Shown: positions 1 to 5,185, counted from the stretch's first letter. The stretch: DNA of 5,185 nt from Candidatus Bipolaricaulota bacterium (GCA_018399865.1 JAGYNL010000144.1:1-5185), one strand, 5' to 3'. The notes: generated from the letters alone by a model not told the origin. Translations and numbers: made by a program.

Positions 1-10
1 TCACCTCCTC
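1..10. other. Edge CACCTCC motif: 16S rRNA 3' end or ribosome binding site of a leftward gene
   Basis: The window opens with TCACCTCCTC. On the + strand this matches the universal bacterial 16S 3' terminus (anti-Shine-Dalgarno CACCTCCT). On the - strand the same bases read GAGGAGGTGA, an ideal Shine-Dalgarno site whose start codon would lie a few bases beyond the left edge. The two readings are complementary by nature and cannot be separated on these bases alone. Partial complementarity between 41-56 and the 16S leader near 5112-5131 favours the 16S reading slightly. Confidence 0.5.
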
Positions 11-114
11 ATAGAGAGAATCTTTTTTCACCGTCTTCTCATTTAATCCCTGTTAAGTAATATAATAGCCGTTAGAGTAGAATTTGCTATGCCAAAAACA
101 AGAAAAATAATATG

Positions 115-139
115 AAAAAAACATGGAAAGAGACCATGT
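115..139 (-). terminator. Possible weak intrinsic terminator, leftward
   Basis: On the - strand a 6-bp stem (ACATGG/CCATGT, 121-126 with 134-139, 7-nt loop) is followed directly by a run of seven T (115-121 on the + strand reads A). This is the layout of a factor-independent terminator, but the stem is short and only half GC. No leftward gene is visible upstream of it, so it may instead block antisense transcription or be chance in an A-rich spacer. Confidence 0.2.
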
Positions 140-184
140 AAGTCTCTATTGTAGAATCACTTGATGTTTTGCTGGAGGCTGATG

Positions 185-213
185 TTCACATAATGTGCGC
201 GGCGCGCTATACT
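185..213 (+). promoter_or_regulatory. Sigma70-type promoter of the lipoprotein gene
   Basis: A -35 box TTCACA (185-190, one mismatch to TTGACA) is separated by exactly 17 bases from a -10 box TATACT (208-213, one mismatch to TATAAT). Transcription would start near 219-221, giving a leader of about 27 bases before the ATG at 247. The spacer contains the GC-rich run GCGCGGCGCGC. No operator could be recognised. Confidence 0.6.
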
Positions 214-246
214 AAAAAAGCATATGAGATTGGCAGGAGGTAGGCT

Positions 247-1311
247 ATGAAATCGATGTATCGGGTATTGGGCTTAATGTTGCTGTTAGTCATTGTTGCC
301 GCTATTGGTGGATGCGGTCCAGGGACTTTGGCAGTCATTGATGCAACCCCTGTTCAGGGGGTGGTGCCCCTTACCGTTAGCTTTGATGGCGGTAACTCAA
401 ACTCACCAAGCGGTATAGGCACATACACGTGGAGTTTTGGAACTGACGACCCGGACGTGTACACGCAGCAGGGCGAGTATACCTATGAACATGCGGGAAC
501 TTATACATTAGCCCTAAGAGTGCGAGCAGAGGACGGATCGACGGATACCACAAGCATTACAGTAACGGTTGACCCCGCGGTGTGGATCACCGATGCAAAC
601 TTAAACAGGGTTTACAAGCTCGATATGCAGGGTACAGAAATTGATTCTTTCTTGCTTCCCTACACTGAACCACACGGTATCACAGTGGGTGAAGTTGGAG
701 GTAAGTCATGGCTTTTCGTGGCTTGTTATAACGGCGGGAACCAGCGTATACTGCGTATTGACCCTATAAGTGGGAACGTGTCGCAAAACTTCAGTGCGCC
801 AGCTCAATCGCCGCTTAATCTTACGTATCAGGTACAAGGTAGAAAGCAGCTATGGCACGTTGATGGCCTAAATCGGAAGTTTTACCGGCTTAATCCTCCT
901 GATCTTCAGGTGTATGACTCCTACGGGGAGAGCTATTTTAAGGCTACGTCTGGGAGTTATGTGGGAAATCTACCCTTCTTGTGGACTCCTCAGGGACTTG
1001 ATTGGACTCCGGAAACTAACGCCTCTGGTCACCTGTGGTACCTGGAGGGGCAAAATCGGATGTTGTACAAGATCAAGATCGTCCCGGGCTACGATATCAT
1101 GTCGGACACGCAGTTGGAAATCGTCAGCAATCCAATAAACGTTCCTATCTTTTCAGCTTCGGCGATTGACATGTATGAGGGAAAGCTCTGGGTGGTAGAT
1201 GTTGATACTCATTCAATTGTGGAGTTTGATCCTGAGACTGGAGTATTAACTGGCAACAAGATCACCGGATTTCCTGGAGCGGCACCGGCTGGGCTAGAGA
1301 TTCAGCGCTGA
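247..1311 (+). CDS. Secreted lipoprotein with PKD domain and beta-propeller-like repeats
   Basis: Predicted 354-residue surface lipoprotein of unknown ligand. A basic start (K2, R6) is followed by a hydrophobic segment (7-20) and a lipobox IGGC with the lipidated cysteine at C23. Residues about 28-108 form a PKD domain: the WSFG core at 62-65 (family W-x-F-G-D-G, here less exact) and the YEHAGTYTLALRV-type strand near 80-92. From 112 on, blade-like segments recur near 112-126, 154-172, 202-216, 263-277 and 314-328. Each has an aromatic or hydrophobic strand, a polar turn and a closing Tyr/Ile-x-Leu/Asp motif, as in NHL- or SMP-30-like propellers. The ATG has a strong ribosome binding site, AGGAGGT at 235-241. 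The architecture fits extracellular polysaccharide or protein binding, but no catalytic residues are recognisable and function is not assigned. It has its own promoter at 185-213 and lies 65 bases before pfkA with no clear terminator, so read-through into pfkA is possible. Confidence 0.88.
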   Translation: MKSMYRVLGLMLLLVIVAAIGGCGPGTLAVIDATPVQGVVPLTVSFDGGNSNSPSGIGTYTWSFGTDDPDVYTQQGEYTYEHAGTYTLALRVRAEDGSTDTTSITVTVDPAVWITDANLNRVYKLDMQGTEIDSFLLPYTEPHGITVGEVGGKSWLFVACYNGGNQRILRIDPISGNVSQNFSAPAQSPLNLTYQVQGRKQLWHVDGLNRKFYRLNPPDLQVYDSYGESYFKATSGSYVGNLPFLWTPQGLDWTPETNASGHLWYLEGQNRMLYKIKIVPGYDIMSDTQLEIVSNPINVPIFSASAIDMYEGKLWVVDVDTHSIVEFDPETGVLTGNKITGFPGAAPAGLEIQR

Positions 1312-1376
1312 TCACGGGGTTGATTTTTCCCTAAAGGTGTGGCGACAAGAGAGCCTATGTGGTAAGGTAGATTACT

Positions 1377-2363
1377 ATGCGGCTTGGAATAATCACAAGC
1401 GGGGGAGATGCCCCCGGAATGAATGCTGCGATTCGTGCTGCCGTACGTTGCGGGACAGGCTACGGGCAGGATATGGTGGGAATCGAGCATGGTTACGGTG
1501 GATTGATTGCTGGGGATATGATCCCTTTAGATAACCGAGCGGTAGGTGGAATCATTGAGCATGGCGGTACTTTCCTGGGAAGTGGTCGATCGGAAGAATT
1601 CATGACTCCGGCTGGTCAGCAGAGAGCGCTTGACAGCGTAGAATCAGCTAATCTTGACGGTTTGATAGTTATTGGAGGTGACGGATCACTTGCTGGAGCG
1701 CGCTGGTTGCATGACAGTGGAGTGCCCAGTGTGGGGATACCGGCGTCGATAGATAATGACATCTATGGCTCAACTATGGCTATCGGCGTGGACACAGCAC
1801 TTAACACGGTTGTACAGTGCTTGGATCGCTTGCGCGATACGGCGATCTCCCACAATCGTGTTTTTGTCGTGGAAGTAATGGGCCGCGAATCAGGTTACAT
1901 TGCGCTCATGGGCGGCCTTGCCGGTGGAGCGGAGCTGGTTTTGGTGCCAGAGTTTCCAGTTTCTTTAGAACAGGTGTCCGAGAAAGTCCTAGCTGGAATT
2001 AAGAAAGGTAAGCATCACTCGATAATCGTTGTTGCTGAAGGGTTCAGGTCAACTGAGGGTAACCAGGATGCGGACTGTGCAAGTAGAAACATAAGCGAAT
2101 TTCTGAAGCGCACCTGTAACGTAGAAATTCGTTTAAGTATTCTTGGCCACCTGCAGCGTGGGGGATCACCGAGCGCGTTTGACCGTATTTTGGGTTCTCG
2201 TTTAGGAAATGCTGCTGTAAGCATGCTAGCTGATGGGAAGTCAGGAGTGATGGTAGCGTTAAGAGGGCAAGAACTGCAGAACTTCTCGCTTTCCAATATA
2301 GATTTGGCAAGCGAGAATTTTGACCCGGATATCTACCGGTTAGCTTACGAGATAGCAAACTAG
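1377..2363 (+). CDS. pfkA: ATP-dependent 6-phosphofructokinase
   Basis: Cytosolic enzyme that phosphorylates fructose 6-phosphate to fructose 1,6-bisphosphate, the committing step of glycolysis. It is 328 residues long; the E. coli PfkA is 320. Visible motifs: nucleotide-binding TSGGDAPGMNAAIR (7-20), GGTFLGSGR (63-71), GGDGS (100-104), catalytic SIDND (124-128, Asp126 as base, Ser for the usual Thr), MGR (168-170), VAEG with Glu221, and IRLSILGHLQRGGSP (251-265) holding substrate residues Arg252, His258 and Arg261. Gly103 in GGDGS and Ala123 before SIDND, in place of the Asp and Lys of pyrophosphate enzymes, indicate ATP as donor (known family rule). Effector-site arginines R20 and R24 are kept, but the position of E. 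coli Arg54 is Asn53, with Arg54 beside it. The ATG has a modest ribosome binding site, AAGGT at 1364-1368. No separate promoter was found in the 65-base gap. The stop overlaps that of the convergent ROK gene. Confidence 0.96.
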   Translation: MRLGIITSGGDAPGMNAAIRAAVRCGTGYGQDMVGIEHGYGGLIAGDMIPLDNRAVGGIIEHGGTFLGSGRSEEFMTPAGQQRALDSVESANLDGLIVIGGDGSLAGARWLHDSGVPSVGIPASIDNDIYGSTMAIGVDTALNTVVQCLDRLRDTAISHNRVFVVEVMGRESGYIALMGGLAGGAELVLVPEFPVSLEQVSEKVLAGIKKGKHHSIIVVAEGFRSTEGNQDADCASRNISEFLKRTCNVEIRLSILGHLQRGGSPSAFDRILGSRLGNAAVSMLADGKSGVMVALRGQELQNFSLSNIDLASENFDPDIYRLAYEIAN

Positions 2364-3460
2364 CTGCTGGCTCTCTGCGCTAGCACAATGGCTCCATATT
2401 CCACTGCCCTCTTGGCAAGGGGGGTGATGCGGACTTCAGGAGGGGCAACGTTAAGGTGTAAACACATCTCTTTGTGCATTGGCTCAACGATCTCAGGATG
2501 GTTCACCGCGATGCTCCCTCCCAGGGTGATAACAGCGGGATCGTAAGCGTTGGCAATTGCCGACAGGGCTACTCCGCCGTAGTGTATAAAGTCTGAGACT
2601 ACGCTCTTGGCTATTTCATCGCTATATTCTGCGGCGCGGAAGATCATCTGTGGGGTTAAGAGTTCCAGTAGCTGCCACGTCCTTGGCTTTGGTGAGTCAC
2701 CCACATCCGCCTTTTGGTTGATTAGCTCGATAAGCGGTGACTGAGAATGCAAGCCATTGTTCACAAGGCGAACGCGTGCGTTTTGAATCATCCCCCTTCC
2801 TGAGCAGTAAGCTTCTGCACATCCGTAGTTTCCGCATCCACAGCGTAGACCGTTTTCTTTTACGAGGATGTGCCCCACCTCGGCCGCATTTCCGTCCTTT
2901 CCCAATAGGAGATGTCCGCCGCTCCATACCCCTGCACCCAAGCCTGTGCTCATAGTTACGTATACAAGGTGTAGTTTTTCCTTGTTTTCTACGTCTTTCC
3001 CCACACCAAAAAAGGTCTCCCCTAAAACGGCGGTGTTGCAGTCATTCTCCAGTGAAACAGGGGCTTTGAAAGCCCGTTTGAGGGGTTGGCTGAGCGGGAC
3101 GAAAAGCGGCGATGCGGGCATCCCTTTAGGTACTCTTACAGCAAAGTTTGGAGGATTTCTTATACCTCCGGACTGAAGTGGTCCCGCCGATCCAATACCT
3201 ATTCCAGTGATGATGCTTATTCCGCTTCTATCCAACATTTTTTGCAACATATGCTCGATCTGCGAAGCTGGTCCGTACCATTTGACTCCGGATGTCATAT
3301 CCTCTTTGCCGGAGGCTTCTTGGGGAACGAAGGCCCCGCTGGTGGTTTGAAGCGCTTCTTCGCATCGGGTGACAATCTTCCCAGTATAATCGGCAATTAG
3401 AGCTGCAACCTTGGAGCCTCCAAGGTCTATTGCGGCCAGGTAACCCTCATTATTTAGCAA
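2360..3460 (-). CDS. ROK-family sugar kinase, probably glucokinase
   Basis: Predicted cytosolic kinase of 366 residues from a TTG start; glucose to glucose 6-phosphate is the most likely reaction, though ROK relatives also use N-acetylated sugars, fructose or mannose. Motifs: phosphate-binding DLGGSK (12-17), SAGP (91-94), LEND with catalytic Asp140, STGLGAG (171-177), EVGH (194-197) as sugar contacts, the structural zinc site CGCGNYGC with C207, C209, C214 together with H197, and LGGS (313-316). It is longer than the usual 300-320 residues, with extra sequence near 39-62 and 240-262. The frame stays open upstream to 3631, but the 57 extra residues are unlike any ROK N-terminus, while TTG at 3458-3460 has GGGGAG five bases upstream and begins just before the first strand. 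It lies 294 bases after the isomerase gene on the same strand, and its stop overlaps that of pfkA. The catalytic assignment is firm; the substrate is inferred. Confidence 0.92.
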   Translation of the reverse strand: MLNNEGYLAAIDLGGSKVAALIADYTGKIVTRCEEALQTTSGAFVPQEASGKEDMTSGVKWYGPASQIEHMLQKMLDRSGISIITGIGIGSAGPLQSGGIRNPPNFAVRVPKGMPASPLFVPLSQPLKRAFKAPVSLENDCNTAVLGETFFGVGKDVENKEKLHLVYVTMSTGLGAGVWSGGHLLLGKDGNAAEVGHILVKENGLRCGCGNYGCAEAYCSGRGMIQNARVRLVNNGLHSQSPLIELINQKADVGDSPKPRTWQLLELLTPQMIFRAAEYSDEIAKSVVSDFIHYGGVALSAIANAYDPAVITLGGSIAVNHPEIVEPMHKEMCLHLNVAPPEVRITPLAKRAVEYGAIVLAQRASS

Positions 3461-3465
3461 TAGTT

Positions 3466-3474
3466 CTCCCCACC
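3466..3474 (-). promoter_or_regulatory. Ribosome binding site that decides the TTG start of the ROK gene
   Basis: On the - strand GGTGGGGAG ends five bases before the TTG at 3458-3460. The GGGGAG core (3466-3471) is the best Shine-Dalgarno match near the conserved N-terminus. No in-frame ATG or GTG lies between it and the DLGGSK motif, so it fixes the start at this TTG and not at the upstream end of the open frame. Confidence 0.65.
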
Positions 3475-3619
3475 TTAATGGACACTTCCTTCTGTGCCGA
3501 ATGTTCTTTTGGGATATCCTTCTATACGCTAATCGTAAGACAGCTATAGCAAAAGCGCAATACCGGTTTATCATGTGACGTCCGTGATGATCCAACTGAT
3601 GCAGCAGGAACAATGGTAA

Positions 3620-3742
3620 ATGGCCAAACAAGCACTATCAAACGACGATCTCAGTAGAGCTCTTGCAACTTCTGGAGATTTGATATTTACTGGGTTGGTC
3701 AACTGTGATAAGTGTGGGAGATCTATGCCTGATAGCGTGTGA
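3620..3742 (+). pseudogene. Short ORF resembling a recombinase zinc-ribbon remnant
   Basis: A 40-codon frame opens at ATG 3620 and closes at TGA 3740-3742 on the strand opposite its neighbours. Its C-terminal half reads LIFTGLVNCDKCGRSM, which resembles the first half of the zinc beta-ribbon of large serine recombinases (typical pattern L-L-x-G-L-v-x-C-x-x-C-G-x-x-M). Only one CxxC pair is present; the second pair expected further on is missing because the frame stops. AGGA at 3606-3609 lies ten bases upstream, a weak ribosome binding site. It could be the scrap of a decayed mobile element, a true small zinc-binding protein or chance. No inverted repeats or other recombinase domains were seen beside it. 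Confidence 0.25.
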
Positions 3743-3754
3743 TAACAAAGCTAC

Positions 3755-4813
3755 CTAGGAACTTAAAGCGATCTTCTTTGCCAAATCGACCTTGAACTTC
3801 TCAATCAATTGAACTGGCGTTGGATCAAGCTTATTTGCCAATGCCAAGTAGTAGCTTACGTAGTCGCCGAAATATATCTGTGCTAGGATCTGCGCAATCT
3901 CGCTTTTGCCTTCGGCAATGATATTGCTGTAGGGCACTTTGTGCTCTAGGAAAAGGGATTCCATGATCTCCATTCGAGCCTTGTTCTCCTGGTGATCGCA
4001 CGTATTCTTAAGAAGGATAATGTGCTGATTGGGTATGAGGTCGCTTCTAACCAGGGCAAGAATCTCATTGTGATTGAGCTCGGAGAACGCGTTCCAATAG
4101 GCTGGTTGTTTGGAATTCTCGTTGATCTGTGTCTTGAAGCGCATTGCAACCAGGTCGGTATTGCCAGCGGTGCCGTAGATTATGGGAACATGCCCGTAGA
4201 GGAGGCTGGCGAGTTTCTTGGCTGGGTTATCTTCTAGGGGAACGCTGTCTATACATTTTTCCTTGATTGTGTTAAGGGCGGAATGCAAATGGTTCCAGAG
4301 GCTCAGTTGTTGACACAGGTTGTATCTTGATAGGATAGTCAACAGGGGTAAAGCCAGGTAACCTGTTGCCGCCCTCGGCTGGTATCCAGAGGGTACTTGT
4401 AAAAAGGCAATCCCTTTGTCACGTGCTATAGATTTCATCTTACCACCGCTTGAGATGCACAGAGCTGGTAGGTTTTTTTCTATACCTTGATTGAGGCAAG
4501 AGAGCGTTTCTGCGGTGTTACCCGAATAACTGATTGCAACAAGCAAGGTATTGCGATCGACGAAACCAGGTAAGGTGTAGCTTCTGTTAACCACTATAGG
4601 AGCTTTGGCAAAGCGTTGGGCTATATCCCCAGCCATGGCTGAGCCCCCCATGCCACATACGATTACATTATCGATCTGCTGTCTAATGGCGAAGCCAAAA
4701 CCCTCACCTGCACTGATCGCTTCGCTGCATTGCTTGTCAAATGAGTCTATGGTATCGATCAACCCACTTTGATCGTAGGTTTTGTCAAAAAGCTTGTCGT
4801 TTTCTATAGCCAT
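3755..4813 (-). CDS. Bifunctional phosphoglucose/phosphomannose isomerase
   Basis: Cytosolic SIS-fold enzyme interconverting glucose 6-phosphate or mannose 6-phosphate with fructose 6-phosphate. From the ATG at 4813 it has 352 residues, close to the family norm. Motifs in that numbering: CGMGGSAMAGD (53-63) opening the first SIS domain, the phosphate loop SYSGNTAETL (95-104), VPSGYQPRAATGY (140-152) typical of the PGI/PMI subfamily, then INENSK (230-235) and the catalytic-type segment SELNHNEI (244-251), whose Glu245 and His248 match the family's Glu/His pair, and a closing LDPTPVQLIEKFK (329-341). An in-frame TTG at 4831 would add six residues; neither start has a Shine-Dalgarno site, and ATG fits the usual N-terminus better. 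It lies upstream of the ROK kinase on the same strand and diverges from the rRNA operon. The product feeds PfkA directly. It is not the classical PGI, which lacks the ELNHNE pattern. Confidence 0.94.
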   Translation of the reverse strand: MAIENDKLFDKTYDQSGLIDTIDSFDKQCSEAISAGEGFGFAIRQQIDNVIVCGMGGSAMAGDIAQRFAKAPIVVNRSYTLPGFVDRNTLLVAISYSGNTAETLSCLNQGIEKNLPALCISSGGKMKSIARDKGIAFLQVPSGYQPRAATGYLALPLLTILSRYNLCQQLSLWNHLHSALNTIKEKCIDSVPLEDNPAKKLASLLYGHVPIIYGTAGNTDLVAMRFKTQINENSKQPAYWNAFSELNHNEILALVRSDLIPNQHIILLKNTCDHQENKARMEIMESLFLEHKVPYSNIIAEGKSEIAQILAQIYFGDYVSYYLALANKLDPTPVQLIEKFKVDLAKKIALSS

Positions 4814-4884
4814 GATAAAGACATGGTACAACCAGTGTTATGGGCACGGCAAGCCGAAAGGAAATAGGTTAGCTGGTGCAAGGG

Positions 4885-4913
4885 TTGACAAAAGGCCTGT
4901 AAGACAGTAATTT
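4885..4913 (+). promoter_or_regulatory. rRNA promoter P1
   Basis: A perfect -35 box TTGACA (4885-4890), a 17-base spacer and a -10 box TAATTT (4908-4913, two mismatches). Transcription would begin near 4920, so P1 RNA would carry the whole nested inverted repeat at 4927-5030 in its leader. A mildly A-rich stretch at 4855-4867 lies upstream and could act as a weak UP element. Its position before a second promoter and the 16S gene fits the tandem arrangement common in bacterial rRNA operons. Confidence 0.65.
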
Positions 4914-4926
4914 AGCGTTGGTTCTT

Positions 4927-5030
4927 AGTATACGTATCAAGAAAGCCTGAAAACATTACGAAGGCCCACGAAAAGGCCAGAAATTGGCCTTTGTGGGCGT
5001 CTTGACAGGCTTTCAATGTATTGGTATACT
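4927..5030. repeat. Large nested inverted repeat overlapping rRNA promoter P2
   Basis: Three pairs of arms share one centre. Outer: AGTATAC (4927-4933) with GTATACT (5024-5030). Middle: GAAAGCCTG (4941-4949) with CAGGCTTTC (5006-5014). Inner: GCCCAC plus AAAGGCCA (4964-4969, 4972-4979, two-base bulge) with TGGCCTTTGTGGGC (4985-4998), around a 5-base loop. All 30 paired positions are exact. The right middle arm includes the last two bases of the P2 -35 box and the right outer arm includes the whole -10 box. It has no T-run after the inner stem, so it is not a simple terminator. Confidence 0.85.
5002..5030 (+). promoter_or_regulatory. rRNA promoter P2
   Basis: A perfect -35 box TTGACA (5002-5007), exactly 17 bases, and a -10 box TATACT (5025-5030, one mismatch). 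Transcription would begin near 5036-5038, giving a leader of about 100 bases before mature 16S rRNA. This is the better of the two promoters and lies inside the right half of the nested inverted repeat. The discriminator (TTGATC) is not GC-rich, unlike the stringently controlled rRNA promoters of enterobacteria. Confidence 0.75.
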
Positions 5031-5077
5031 TTGATCTGTAGTGACTGGTCATTGAAAAGTGGATAGCGTGGTAATGA

Positions 5078-5097
5078 GTTCCTCGTTTACGAGGAAC
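5078..5097 (+). other. Leader RNA hairpin, possible boxB-like element
   Basis: GTTCCTCG (5078-5085) pairs perfectly with CGAGGAAC (5090-5097) around a TTTA loop, an 8-bp stem in the rRNA leader. It is not followed by a T-run (next bases are CTTGTC), so it should not terminate. In bacterial rRNA leaders a hairpin beside a boxA sequence marks antitermination complex assembly. TTGAGTTAACA (5108-5118) after it and ATTGAAAAGT (5051-5060) before it are loose boxA look-alikes; neither is a convincing match. Confidence 0.45.
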
Positions 5098-5135
5098 CTT
5101 GTCAATTTGAGTTAACAGTAAGGATCAAAAGCTAA

Positions 5136-5185
5136 AACTAAGAGAGTTTGATCCCAGCTCAGGATGAACGCTAGCGGTGCGCTTA
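5136..5185 (+). rRNA. rrs: 16S ribosomal RNA, 5' end (partial, runs off the window)
   Basis: AGAGTTTGATC at 5143-5153 and GCTCAGGATGAACGCTAGCGG (5157-5177) are the universal 5' segment of bacterial 16S rRNA. By alignment to E. coli numbering, position 1 falls near 5136; the mature end is approximate. Between the two conserved blocks the sequence reads CCA where bacteria usually have C/A-T-G, altering E. coli positions 20 (U to C) and 21 (G to A). Helix h1 remains intact: GAGUU (5144-5148) pairs with AGCUC (5156-5160). The rest of the gene is outside the window. Confidence 0.96.

Noticed and set aside
61..66. Perfect TATAAT on the + strand as a promoter
   Set aside because: No -35 box at any acceptable spacing (about 38-43 reads CTCATT); an AT-rich chance match is likely.
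112..141. Nine-codon frame (MKKTWKETM) as a leader peptide
   Set aside because: It has no ribosome binding site and lies upstream of the recognised promoter of the lipoprotein gene.
1312..1340. GGGG-TTGATTTT-TCCC as a terminator after the lipoprotein gene
   Set aside because: The stem is only three pairs and no T-run follows it.
3571..3590. GACGTC-centred imperfect palindrome as an operator before the ROK gene
   Set aside because: The flanking arms are out of register by two bases and the site is over 100 bases upstream of the start; too weak.
3992..4237. 81-residue + strand frame inside the isomerase gene
   Set aside because: It lies antisense to strongly conserved PGI/PMI motifs (INENSK, ELNHNEI) and has no family resemblance; a shadow frame.
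4927..4955. Mirror-image leftward promoter using the left outer arm as -10 (TATACT on the - strand)
   Set aside because: The -35 region 16-18 bases away (TGTTTT and neighbours) matches consensus poorly; symmetry alone explains the -10 match.

Overview
The window looks like bacterial chromosome of middling GC content. It carries Shine-Dalgarno sites, a lipobox signal peptide, sigma70-type promoters and a bacterial 16S rRNA 5' end. No gene points firmly to one phylum. The PKD lipoprotein, the two-domain phosphoglucose/phosphomannose isomerase, the use of TTG as a start and the unusual 16S 5' sequence suggest a deep-branching or uncultured lineage. A Bipolaricaulota-like bacterium is one guess, but I cannot establish it from this window.

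Layout. Positions 1-246 are non-coding. The left edge carries a CACCTCC motif that is either the 3' end of a 16S gene or the ribosome binding site of a leftward gene just outside. A good promoter (185-213) then leads into a PKD/beta-propeller lipoprotein (247-1311, +). After 65 bases comes ATP-dependent 6-phosphofructokinase pfkA (1377-2363, +). It converges on, and overlaps by four bases, a ROK-family sugar kinase (2360-3460, -) that begins at a TTG with a strong ribosome binding site. The 294-base gap 3461-3754 holds that ribosome binding site and a 40-codon reading frame on the + strand resembling a recombinase zinc-ribbon scrap; I see no RNA gene or clear terminator there. Bifunctional phosphoglucose/phosphomannose isomerase follows (3755-4813, -).

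Positions 4814-5135 (about 320 bases) form the control region of a rightward rRNA operon: two consensus-like promoters (P1 4885-4913, P2 5002-5030), a large nested inverted repeat (4927-5030) overlapping P2, and a leader with a perfect hairpin. The first 50 or so bases of 16S rRNA end the window.

Together, the three enzymes can carry out consecutive upper-glycolysis steps if the ROK protein is a glucokinase: glucose to glucose 6-phosphate (ROK kinase), to fructose 6-phosphate (isomerase, which also admits mannose 6-phosphate), to fructose 1,6-bisphosphate (PfkA). The lipoprotein has no visible metabolic link to them. I found no CRISPR array, tRNA, intact mobile element or defence system. The least ordinary material is the architecture around the rRNA promoters and the divergent 16S 5' end.
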